Positions 1 to 5,690 of a stretch of 6,785 nt of DNA are shown in pieces (the stretch's first letter is position 1; each line of letters starts with the position of its first letter). The DNA lies in the NCBI GenBank assembly GCA_964474655.1, contig CAYYTU010000122.1:1-6785 (forward strand), in the 5' to 3' direction. The position numbers were made by a program, and so were the translations under genes. Source of the stretch: CAYYTU01 sp964474655 (lineage in GTDB: Bacteria; Chloroflexota; Anaerolineae; B4-G1). The notes under the pieces were generated by a model. It worked only from the letters and a program-made list of their open reading frames with translations. It searched no databases and was not told the origin of the DNA.

Positions 1-14
1 CGCTTGCGGTAGGG

Positions 15-98
15 CCAGTCTGTGAACTCAGCCGCAGTTGGTGAGTACTCGCTTGGCGAGTAGTCATTTGGCGTCAGCGGCCCAGATTTGAGGACTGG
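15..98. repeat. Imperfect nested inverted repeat
   Basis: Three blocks recur in inverted order about a centre near position 54-56: CCAGTC (15-20) with GACTGG (93-98), GCCGC (31-35) with GCGGC (77-81), and TACTCGC (46-52) with GCGAGTA (56-62). The innermost pair makes a perfect 7-bp stem with a 3-nt loop. The spacers between blocks differ by a few bases between the two arms, so the whole would fold as a long, bulged hairpin. It lies just outside the presumed right end of the TnpB relic. It could be a decayed palindromic repeat, a structured RNA or part of an older mobile element. No gene was recognised in 1-100. Confidence 0.45.
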
Positions 99-104
99 TT
101 GAAA

Positions 105-135
105 AGTTAGTCCAGGACAAGTCCGAGGATTCCTG
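105..135 (-). mobile_element. Probable right end / guide-RNA hairpin of the TnpB element
   Basis: Read on the minus strand, this stretch contains AGGAATCCTCGGAC, then TT, then GTCCTGGA. That gives a GGAC/GTCC stem extended by TCC/GGA around a small bulge. Many IS1341-type TnpB elements end with a GGAATCCCCG-type sequence forming a hairpin that is both the right end and the 3' part of the guide (omega) RNA; this looks like a decayed copy. It sits about 90 nt beyond the tnpB stop, where such an end is expected. The match is from memory of the family, not from an alignment. Confidence 0.45.
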
Positions 136-211
136 TAGAAGCCGCGGCGTGAGCAGCTAACGGTGTACATAAGTTTCCCGACCAGGATAGAGCGGCAAGC
201 CAAGTTCTTAC

Positions 212-234
212 CTCAGAGGACTCTTACCTCTGAG
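212..234 (-). repeat. Hairpin over the tnpB-relic stop codon
   Basis: CTCAGAGG (212-219) and CCTCTGAG (227-234) form a perfect 8-bp stem with a 7-nt loop, and the TAA of the tnpB relic lies in that loop. TTACCTC also occurs twice as a direct repeat (208-214 and 224-230). In TnpB elements the guide RNA overlaps the 3' end of tnpB, so this may be a remnant of that RNA fold. A simple terminator is the alternative, although no T tract follows. Confidence 0.35.
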
Positions 235-744
235 TACAGTAGTTGAGACCGGTGTTTTTGGAGGCATTGTAGTCGGCATCAAGCGAGTAGCCGAAAGATT
301 GACATACGAATCCGACTGATAAGCCACCCGGATATCGGCGTCGGTGGCCTTACAAATGCTTGAAGCCTGCGGAAGGACCAAGTGTGCATTTGGTGTTGGG
401 TGTGCTGGCTGCCGTTCTGCATCCTGTCGCGGATATGGTCAAGCCGTTCAAACACGATGGTATCTACATTATGGTGAAATGCCTCTTGGACAATGGCTTT
501 CGACACGCAGTGGATTTGGTCTTCGGCGAAGCAGATTTCTCGTGTTCATAGATTGGATAGTAAGTGACGTGGTGCATTCTTGTTTGTTGTAGTTCTTGCG
601 CTCTCCCTCTCAAGCAACCTCAAGTACCATACGACAGGCCTGGCTAAACTGCCGGAGCATTCCAAGCACGTCGTCTTGGCGGTCTGAAGGAATGTCCAGT
701 TTGCCTTGGATGGTTTTGGTTACGTATTCGCTCGCATGATATGA
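224..744 (-). pseudogene. Decayed TnpB (IS200/IS605 OrfB, IS1341-like)
   Basis: No single frame is intact, but consecutive minus-strand frames together resemble TnpB. The N-terminal part (about 744-555) reads TKTIQGKLDIPSDRQ, then LRQFSQACRMVLEVA, a TGA stop at 612-610, then ERKNYNKQ. After a frame change at about 540 it reads IHCVSKAIVQEA, then VDTIVFERL, matching the segment that carries the second RuvC catalytic residue (Glu in the usual I-x-x-E-x-L), and on to WSFRRLQAFV. A second frame change near 350 gives KATDADIRVAY. A third near 313 gives FVCQSFGYSLDADYNASKN, ending in TAA at 226-224. The last part matches the C-terminal zinc ribbon and third RuvC Asp, but the second CxxC is now CQSF and the first CxxC is gone. 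The RuvC-I Asp region is missing through a large internal deletion. About 170 codons remain of the usual 350-400. It cannot encode an active nuclease. Confidence 0.8.
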
Positions 745-778
745 TCATAGAACAAGCGTTCTGTTAAGCCAAACAGAC

Positions 779-807
779 GCGACTCCTCCGATAGGGGGAG
801 GAGTCGC
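779..807 (-). terminator. GC-rich hairpin after the last operon gene
   Basis: GCGACTCCTCC (779-789) pairs perfectly with GGAGGAGTCGC (797-807) around a 7-nt loop. It lies about 110 nt past the stop of the lyase gene, in the right place to end the minus-strand operon. The bases after the stem in that direction are GTCTGTTTGGCTT, which is T-rich but not a clean T tract, so a standard intrinsic terminator is only moderately supported. It also sits just 5' of the TnpB relic, so it could instead be the subterminal left-end hairpin of that insertion element. A TTAC lies about 23 nt outside it on the minus strand, similar to the layout of IS608-like left ends. Confidence 0.45.
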
Positions 808-919
808 TGGAAAAATTCGATGAAACGCCGTAATGAAGTCAGCACTTAGCCTGGCTTCACAGGCCTCTGTTCTCAGAAGTCTGCTGGAGTCTCAGTTTTT
901 CTGTGAAGGCATTCCACGT

Positions 920-1849
920 CTAGAGCCAATCTACCCACTCCTCCACACCAACCTGCCCCAAGTCGTGCACCAAAGCAGTCCGCTCCCTTTCGGCAAGAGG
1001 TATCAATGGAGGCCGAGGCTCCCATCCTGAGGTGCCATATCGCTTCGAGAGTAGATACTTGATTGTAGGCGGGAATGGCATGTATTCTTCAAGGACAGCT
1101 CGGGCAGCAGTGAGTCGCTCTTGTAAGTGTTCCACTTCTACCTTCTCTCCAGATTGGAAGGCCCGATAGACGGACACATTTAGCGGAGCCAGTACGTTGA
1201 CGGCGGCAGTGATGCAGCCAGCGGTGCCAAGATGTAACCCCTCAAGTAGTAGTCGATCGTTGCCAGCAAATATCCGTAGCTGGGGGAAACGAAGGCATAG
1301 TTCCCTCAAGTGATTTGGGTCGCCACTGCTATCCTTGACCCCTACCACTCGGTCAGGTGCCACAGTCAACAAACCCTCCAGTAGGTCGAAACTTATCGCC
1401 ACGTGGGCTACTTGTGGGATATGATACAGCAGCAACTTTCCACTCTCGGGGACCGAATCGTCCAACAAACGCCGATAGTAAGCCAACAAGCCCTCAAGGG
1501 GGACACCCTTGTAGTAAAAGGGAGGAACAACTATGGTGGCATCGACTCCAGACTCATAGGCGTAGCGTGTGAGGGTTATGGTGTCCCTAAGGCTGGCACA
1601 ACCGGTGTGAGCTATCACCGCCAGGCTGTTCTTTGCAGCCTCAACCCCGACATCAATAATGGTCTGGCGTTCGTCCAAGCCCATCGATGGACCTTCCCCA
1701 GTGGTCCCCATGAGCAACACCCCGTTGCAGCCGTCCTGGCTCATCGTGCGAATATGACGCTGCAAATTGTTCAGGTGGGGACGACCGTCCTCGGTTAAGG
1801 GAGTAACAACAGGTGGAATAACACCCTTGAGATCAAACTTGGAAAACAT
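920..1849 (-). CDS. DHDPS/NAL-family class I aldolase or lyase
   Basis: The 309-residue length is typical of the dihydrodipicolinate synthase/N-acetylneuraminate lyase family, cytosolic TIM barrels that form a Schiff base with pyruvate or a 2-oxo acid. Visible motifs are GTTGEGPSM (48-56, substrate carboxylate loop), LYHIPQ (141-146, catalytic Tyr142), GVKDSSGD (170-177, Schiff-base Lys172), GND (196-198) and GTAGCIT (208-214). True DHDPS has an Arg shortly after the Tyr motif (NVPSRTG) that binds aspartate semialdehyde. Here the segment is IPQVAHVA with no Arg, so lysine synthesis is unlikely; a 4-hydroxy-2-oxo acid aldolase or a related lyase or dehydratase is more probable. An upstream in-frame ATG at 1886-1888 would add 13 residues, but GAGGAG lies 5 nt before the ATG at 1849, which fixes the start. 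It is last in the gene set, behind a 291-nt gap that may hold its own promoter. The stop is TAG. Confidence 0.92.
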   Translation of the reverse strand: MFSKFDLKGVIPPVVTPLTEDGRPHLNNLQRHIRTMSQDGCNGVLLMGTTGEGPSMGLDERQTIIDVGVEAAKNSLAVIAHTGCASLRDTITLTRYAYESGVDATIVVPPFYYKGVPLEGLLAYYRRLLDDSVPESGKLLLYHIPQVAHVAISFDLLEGLLTVAPDRVVGVKDSSGDPNHLRELCLRFPQLRIFAGNDRLLLEGLHLGTAGCITAAVNVLAPLNVSVYRAFQSGEKVEVEHLQERLTAARAVLEEYMPFPPTIKYLLSKRYGTSGWEPRPPLIPLAERERTALVHDLGQVGVEEWVDWL

Positions 1850-1854
1850 CACAT

Positions 1855-1860
1855 CTCCTC
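1855..1860 (-). promoter_or_regulatory. Ribosome binding site of the lyase gene
   Basis: GAGGAG on the minus strand, 5 nt before ATG 1849-1847. It lies inside the longer reading frame that opens at 1888, so it decides for the shorter 309-residue protein. Confidence 0.8.
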
Positions 1861-1933
1861 TCTGTGCGTAGCATACTTGCGGTCCCATCTCGACAAGGAA
1901 TATGCCTTCCCTGTGTAAGGGGCGCAGGATTAG

Positions 1934-1971
1934 AGATTCTTCGATTGCAGGTCGCTGCCCGACAAGAATCT
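1934..1971. repeat. Bulged stem-loop in the leader of the lyase gene
   Basis: AGATTCTT (1934-1941) pairs with AAGAATCT (1964-1971), and GTCG (1951-1954) pairs with CGAC (1960-1963), which directly adjoins the outer arm. The result is a 12-bp stem with a 9-nt bulge on one side and a 5-nt loop. It lies 85-122 nt upstream of the lyase start in the 291-nt gap that separates it from the corrinoid gene. It may shape the mRNA or act in regulation; no known riboswitch consensus was recognised. Confidence 0.4.
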
Positions 1972-2007
1972 AGAAAGCGGCCAATACTACAACTGCTAAC
2001 GACCAAG

Positions 2008-2049
2008 TGATCAACAAAGCAAGCGCGTATCATCTTGTTGAACTGATCA
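2008..2049. promoter_or_regulatory. Imperfect inverted repeat with TGATCA ends (possible operator)
   Basis: TGATCAACAAAG (2008-2019) faces CTTGTTGAACTGATCA (2034-2049). The arms share TGATCA and AACAA(A)G but differ by a 4-base insertion. The site is between the corrinoid and lyase genes, about 160-200 nt before the lyase start, where a promoter with an operator could sit. No good -35/-10 pair was found, so the regulatory role is inference. The rest of 1850-2140 shows no gene; a minus-strand frame across 1833-2090 lacks any family resemblance. Confidence 0.25.
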
Positions 2050-2140
2050 GAATGCTGGTGTGGCTTGGATGATCCCTCGCAGGACAGCAAAGCACGGTTG
2101 TAGTACTGGCACGCCTTTTTAGTCGCCTCGTTGTATGTGT

Positions 2141-2782
2141 CTATGCGCCGTCGATCAGTGCCTTAGCAACAGACACAGCTCGGCTTGCATCCGGAGCAAA
2201 GGCATCGGCTCCAATCTCCTGGGCAAACGTGTCGGTGACTGGAGCGCCCCCGACCATGATTCCCACATTCTTCCGAATCCCCATTTCTTGCAGGACCTGG
2301 ATGGTCAAGCTCATATTCTCCATAGTGGTAGTCAACAAGGCCGACATTCCCACTAACTGAGCTTGGTGTTCCTTTATCGCGTCGGCGAATTCTTCCGGAC
2401 TAACGTCGGTGCCAAGGTCAATGACCTCGAATCCGGCACCCTCTAGCATAATGGCTACGAGGTTCTTGCCGATATCGTGCAAGTCTCCCTCAACCGTTCC
2501 GATCACCACTTTGCCCGAGACATCTACGTCAGCATCGGTCAATAGCGGTCTGAGACGTGCCATACCCGCCTTCATAGAGCGAGCAGCAACCAACATTTCG
2601 GGAACGAATATCTCTCCATTCTCAAAGCGGGAACCAATCTCCTTCATAGGAGCAATCAGGCCCTTGTCCAGGATATCCTCTGGAGAGATGCTCTGGTCAA
2701 GTGCTCGCTGGACTGCAAATTCGACCTCATCTTGGTTTGCAGCAATCACCGATTGGTAAATAGTTTGCAGCATGTCGTTCAC
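2141..2782 (-). CDS. Corrinoid (B12-binding) protein of an amine methyltransferase system
   Basis: This 213-residue protein belongs to the MttC/MtbC/MtgC-type corrinoid proteins, cytosolic methyl carriers that accept a methyl group on Co(I) from a substrate-specific methyltransferase and pass it to a second one. Residues 1-85 form the helical cap domain (SPEDILDKGLIAPMKEIG, then GEIFVPEMLVAARSM). Residues 90-213 are the Rossmann-like B12-binding domain. GDLHDIGKN (99-107) is the DxHxxG motif, with His102 as the lower axial cobalt ligand, and VGGAPVT (177-183) is the conserved tail-binding segment. The start is GTG at 2780-2782 because AGGAGG lies 5 nt before it; the ATG three codons later would sit 14 nt away. 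Its likely partner is the MttB-like protein encoded upstream, although the aminotransferase gene lies between them, whereas these two genes are commonly adjacent. The stop is TAG. Confidence 0.95.
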   Translation of the reverse strand: MNDMLQTIYQSVIAANQDEVEFAVQRALDQSISPEDILDKGLIAPMKEIGSRFENGEIFVPEMLVAARSMKAGMARLRPLLTDADVDVSGKVVIGTVEGDLHDIGKNLVAIMLEGAGFEVIDLGTDVSPEEFADAIKEHQAQLVGMSALLTTTMENMSLTIQVLQEMGIRKNVGIMVGGAPVTDTFAQEIGADAFAPDASRAVSVAKALIDGA

Positions 2783-2787
2783 AAACC

Positions 2788-2793
2788 CCTCCT
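2788..2793 (-). promoter_or_regulatory. Ribosome binding site of the corrinoid gene
   Basis: A full AGGAGG on the minus strand, 5 nt before GTG 2782-2780. The spacing favours GTG over the ATG at 2773-2771. Confidence 0.8.
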
Positions 2794-2877
2794 AAGGTTC
2801 TGTGCTTTCAACAAATCTCGACGACCGGACGTACGATCGCTCGTCTGGTTGGTTCTCTGGATAATCGCGTGCGTAGC

Positions 2878-2976
2878 TCTGACAGGTCTGAGAGAGTCAT
2901 ATGTCAGCCAATCCAGTCTGTAGCACTGTAAATGACATCCTGGACATATAGTCGGGTTACTTACAGACCTGTCAGA
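2878..2976. repeat. Long nested inverted repeat between aminotransferase and corrinoid genes
   Basis: TCTGACAGGTCTG (2878-2890) is perfectly complementary to CAGACCTGTCAGA (2964-2976), a 13-bp outer stem. Inside it, ATATGTC (2899-2905) can pair with GACATAT (2943-2949), and TCCAG (2912-2916) with CTGGA (2940-2944); these two inner pairings overlap by two bases and partly compete. The structure occupies nearly half of the 217-nt gap and would form in the operon mRNA. It could be a processing or stabilising element, an attenuator or a dispersed palindromic repeat. The cobalamin riboswitch B12 box was looked for and not recognised. No gene is evident in 2783-2999. Confidence 0.55.
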
Positions 2977-2999
2977 TCTCTTGACTGGCGAAACAATCG

Positions 3000-4115
3000 C
3001 TAACTGGCTGTGATAGCTTCCTTTAGTGCCGCGAGGAGGATCAACACGTTTTCTGGCTTTGATGAACATCCCATCAGGCCAATGCGCCAGACGCGGCCCT
3101 GGAGTTCGCCAAGTCCTGCAGCAATCTCGATGTTGAACTTGTCGAGCAATCGCTTGCGCACTTTGGATTCGTCCACCCCGTCCGGGACGATCACGGTAGT
3201 CAGCGTAGGCAGTCGATACTTCTGCTCAACATGGAGATCGAGCCCCATCTCTTGCAGTCCATCCCACAGCATCTCAGCATTGGCTCGATGACGGGTGAAG
3301 CAGGTCTGCAATCCTTCCTCTAGTACCAATCGTAGCGCCTCTCGCAAAGCATAGTTCATGGAAATCGGAGCCGTATGGTGATAAGTCCGTTCCTCACCCC
3401 AGTAGTGTTCAAGCATACTCATATCCAGATACCAGTTGGGAACCGTGCTTTGACGAGTATGGAGCACATCGATTGCTCGCTCGCTAAACGTAAGGGGAGC
3501 AAGACCAGGGGGACAAGAAAGGGCCTTCTGAGTACCGCTGAATGCTGCGTCGACGCCCCACTCGTCGATTCTGACCGGTACGCCACCGAGTGATGTCACA
3601 CAGTCGACCAGGAGCAACCCGTCGTTGCGATGAACGATCTCGGAGATTCCCTCAAGGGGTTGAAGGGCCCCGGTAGATGTCTCAGCGTGGACAAGGGCAA
3701 CCATCTTCGCGTATCGATCTTTGAGAGCTTTGTCTACTTCTTCTGGCGTGAACACCTCCCCCCAAGGCCGCTCGATCGTTTCTACGTCGGCTCCATAGCG
3801 GCTTGCCATGTCAGCGATACGATTTCCAAAGTAGCCATTTATGCAAACCAGGACTGGGTCATCTGGCTCGATCAGGTTGCAAAGAGCGGCTTCCATACCG
3901 GCGCTACCGGTGCCAGAAACAGGCACCGTCAGATGGTTGTCCGTCTGGAAAACCTGACGCAGCATCTCCTGGATTTCGTTCATCAATTCTATGAATTGCG
4001 GATCCAAGTGCCCGACAAGAGGATGGGCCATAGCACGCAGGACGCGAGGGTCCACGTTACTCGGGCCTGGCCCGAGAAGTATGCGCTGCGAGGTATTCAA
4101 GTCTCGGTAGTTCAT
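3000..4115 (-). CDS. Class V aminotransferase, alanine/serine:glyoxylate type
   Basis: This 371-residue PLP enzyme of fold type I has a length normal for the alanine-glyoxylate/serine-glyoxylate/ureidoglycine-glyoxylate (PucG) group. Visible features are LLGPGPSNVDPRVL (13-26, the family's N-terminal signature), PVSGTGSAGMEA (65-76, cofactor phosphate loop), LLLVDCVTSLGG (167-178, Asp171 to the pyridine nitrogen), FSGTQKALSCPPGLAP (192-207, Schiff-base Lys197), YHHTAPISM (245-253) and VWRIGLMG (342-349, with Arg344 expected to bind the substrate carboxylate). It most likely moves an amino group from alanine, serine or a related donor to glyoxylate or another 2-oxo acid; the exact pair cannot be read from the sequence. 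The start ATG at 4115-4113 follows AAGGAG by 9 nt. The gene lies between the MttB-like and corrinoid genes on the same strand, so co-expression with the methyl-transfer pair is likely. The stop is TAG. Confidence 0.93.
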   Translation of the reverse strand: MNYRDLNTSQRILLGPGPSNVDPRVLRAMAHPLVGHLDPQFIELMNEIQEMLRQVFQTDNHLTVPVSGTGSAGMEAALCNLIEPDDPVLVCINGYFGNRIADMASRYGADVETIERPWGEVFTPEEVDKALKDRYAKMVALVHAETSTGALQPLEGISEIVHRNDGLLLVDCVTSLGGVPVRIDEWGVDAAFSGTQKALSCPPGLAPLTFSERAIDVLHTRQSTVPNWYLDMSMLEHYWGEERTYHHTAPISMNYALREALRLVLEEGLQTCFTRHRANAEMLWDGLQEMGLDLHVEQKYRLPTLTTVIVPDGVDESKVRKRLLDKFNIEIAAGLGELQGRVWRIGLMGCSSKPENVLILLAALKEAITAS

Positions 4116-4149
4116 TCAATCTGTCTCCTTACTGACTTCGAGGACGATC

Positions 4150-4168
4150 CCTGACTCTGTCTGTCAGG
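4150..4168. repeat. Small hairpin between MttB-like and aminotransferase genes
   Basis: CCTGAC (4150-4155) pairs with GTCAGG (4163-4168) around a 7-nt loop, in the 120-nt gap 35-53 nt upstream of the aminotransferase start. No T tract follows it on the minus strand, so it is not a clear terminator. The TGTCAGGTC string partly resembles the TGACAGGTC arm of the larger repeat at 2878-2976. Confidence 0.35.
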
Positions 4169-4235
4169 TCGGGATGCACTAGTTTCTCCTCCATTGGGAG
4201 TCGCTGTGCAGAAACGATGTCAGTGCTCTCTAGCG

Positions 4236-5666
4236 TTACTGTTCAACAATCTCCCTGATTGCTTCGTTCTGTTCTTTGCTGAGTAGGTTATCTGCCGGCT
4301 CAGAAAGCACCTCTTCGACGTATGCTTGCGCGCGCTCGCGCAAGGGAGTAGCTCCAGCCTGTTCCCAACCATCATAGTTCTGTCGGTCAAGCAGATGCGG
4401 ATAGAAGTCCTCCTTATAGTGCTCTGCGGTGTTCTTCGTTCCCAGGAAGTCGCTTCCTTCGCTTGCCACCTTTCGAATAGTGTCCAGAGCAATCGTGTCT
4501 TGATTGATGGTTAAGGACTTCATGTACGACTTGATCCAGCTGATGATCTCGTCACAGATGGCCAGCTGCACCAAGGAGCCGGTAACGCCATTGTCCATAT
4601 AGCCTACATCGTGTACCAGGTGAGCACCAGATTGAGCCGATGCCATCAGCGTCAGGGCAGCTTCCAGAGCGGCTTGAGAATCGACGGTCTTGGAACCCGT
4701 GACCCCGCCAATGCCGAATCCCGGCAGGCCGTAGTAATGGAGCATGTCTTCGTTGAATCCTCTGATTTCGGGGGCCGCGTGTTGGCCAACCATATGCTGC
4801 ATGTCGAAGGTTCCGCCGGCGCACGCATCTCGGATGAAGGGCGTCCCTTCGCGAATGAGCTGACTTAGCACCAAGCCCGCAAGTGTTGCGGCATTCTGGA
4901 CAACGAGGAATCCGGCGCCGGTTTCCGGTGTGCTGATGCCTCGCGTGACCAAGGCGGCACGATAGGTGAAGGGAAGCCCCTTGCGGGAGAGCCAAATGAG
5001 TTTCTCGATGCTCTCCGGATTGTGGCGCAGGGGATTTGATATGTTGATATAGCAGGCAGCAAACGGACGTTGGCGCAACGCCTCGGCCCCTCCAGCCACG
5101 GCTTCCGCCATAGATACTTCCTTCTGGGCGATGGATAGATCGGTGGTTACGAACACGATCGGTTTATTCGTGTACTGCAGCATCGCCTCCATCTGCAAGA
5201 GCTCAGCTTTCTCTACCGGAACATCCTTGGGCAAGAAGCCGCTCATCAAGAAGTCCAGATTATCCAGATTTTCGACTAGGCGAGTGAGCTCAACCACATC
5301 TTGGATCTTCGGATTACGTCTCTCGCCGCTACGATGATCGATGATATAGAGCAAATCGGACCCGTTCCCGAAATAGGAGCAGCGTCCCTCAAGGCGAATA
5401 GATGGCTCTCCGGACTGGTCGAAGAGCGTGAGGCGCTTAGGAGCTCGCTGCAATGCCCACTCCACCCGCCAACTGGGAATGCGGACGCAATCATCATCGA
5501 CGGTTGCCCCGCCCTTCTCGAAGATCTCAAGGGCTTCCGAATTCCGGAAGCGGATACCAATTTCCTCCAGGAGCTGCAGTGTCGCTTGATGCAAAGTATC
5601 TAGTTGGGAGTCTGTCAGTCTCCTGTAGAATAACGTGTCTAATGATAGGTCGTTCACTTTGTTCAT
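4236..5666 (-). CDS. MttB-superfamily corrinoid methyltransferase, non-pyrrolysine type
   Basis: This 476-residue protein belongs to the trimethylamine methyltransferase (MttB) superfamily, TIM-barrel enzymes that move a methyl group from a methylated amine to a corrinoid protein. N-terminal signatures are LHQATLQLLEEIGIRF (25-40) and VRIPSWRVEWAL (61-72). Barrel segments include NGSDLLYIID (101-110), NKPIVFVTTD (167-176) and GVTGSKTVDSQAALEAAL (321-338), then GAHLVHDVGYMDNG (347-360). The C-terminal EHYKEDFYPHLLDRQNYDGW (415-434) is typical of the family. Archaeal MttB carries pyrrolysine, encoded by in-frame TAG, in the region matching 321-333. Here the frame is continuous without TAG, as in MtgB, MtpB and MtcB, which act on glycine betaine, proline betaine and carnitine. 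A quaternary amine substrate is therefore likely, but which one is unknown. The frame opens upstream to 5762, but the ATG at 5666 has GAGGAG 9 nt before it, and the extra 32 residues look non-coding. The stop is TAA. Confidence 0.92.
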   Translation of the reverse strand: MNKVNDLSLDTLFYRRLTDSQLDTLHQATLQLLEEIGIRFRNSEALEIFEKGGATVDDDCVRIPSWRVEWALQRAPKRLTLFDQSGEPSIRLEGRCSYFGNGSDLLYIIDHRSGERRNPKIQDVVELTRLVENLDNLDFLMSGFLPKDVPVEKAELLQMEAMLQYTNKPIVFVTTDLSIAQKEVSMAEAVAGGAEALRQRPFAACYINISNPLRHNPESIEKLIWLSRKGLPFTYRAALVTRGISTPETGAGFLVVQNAATLAGLVLSQLIREGTPFIRDACAGGTFDMQHMVGQHAAPEIRGFNEDMLHYYGLPGFGIGGVTGSKTVDSQAALEAALTLMASAQSGAHLVHDVGYMDNGVTGSLVQLAICDEIISWIKSYMKSLTINQDTIALDTIRKVASEGSDFLGTKNTAEHYKEDFYPHLLDRQNYDGWEQAGATPLRERAQAYVEEVLSEPADNLLSKEQNEAIREIVEQ

Positions 5667-5675
5667 CTGTCCTAA

Positions 5676-5681
5676 CTCCTC
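5676..5681 (-). promoter_or_regulatory. Ribosome binding site of the MttB-like gene
   Basis: GAGGAG on the minus strand, 9 nt before ATG 5666-5664. It rules in favour of the 476-residue form over the in-frame start near 5762. Confidence 0.7.
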
Positions 5682-5690
5682 AATTTGGCT

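Noticed and set aside
1..810. CRISPR array or tRNA gene in the gene-poor end
   Set aside because: No regularly spaced direct repeats and no cloverleaf or CCA-ended tRNA pattern were seen; the content is explained by the TnpB relic and palindromes.
1403..1798. Plus-strand open frame of 131 codons within the lyase gene
   Set aside because: It lies entirely antisense to a well-supported gene, has no ribosome site or family motifs, and reads as a shadow of the lyase frame.
1833..2090. Minus-strand 85-codon frame between the corrinoid and lyase genes
   Set aside because: Cysteine- and arginine-rich without family resemblance, overlaps the lyase start out of frame, and lacks a convincing ribosome site.
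2783..2999. Cobalamin riboswitch before the corrinoid gene
   Set aside because: The B12 box (AGCCACTG-like) and the conserved core were not found on the minus strand; only the nested inverted repeat is clear.
3630..4154. Plus-strand open frame of 174 codons opposite the aminotransferase
   Set aside because: It is antisense to the PLP-enzyme gene, with no recognisable family and no good ribosome site.
4236..5666. Pyrrolysine codon in the MttB-like gene
   Set aside because: The frame has no in-frame TAG from the ATG at 5666 to the TAA at 4236-4238.
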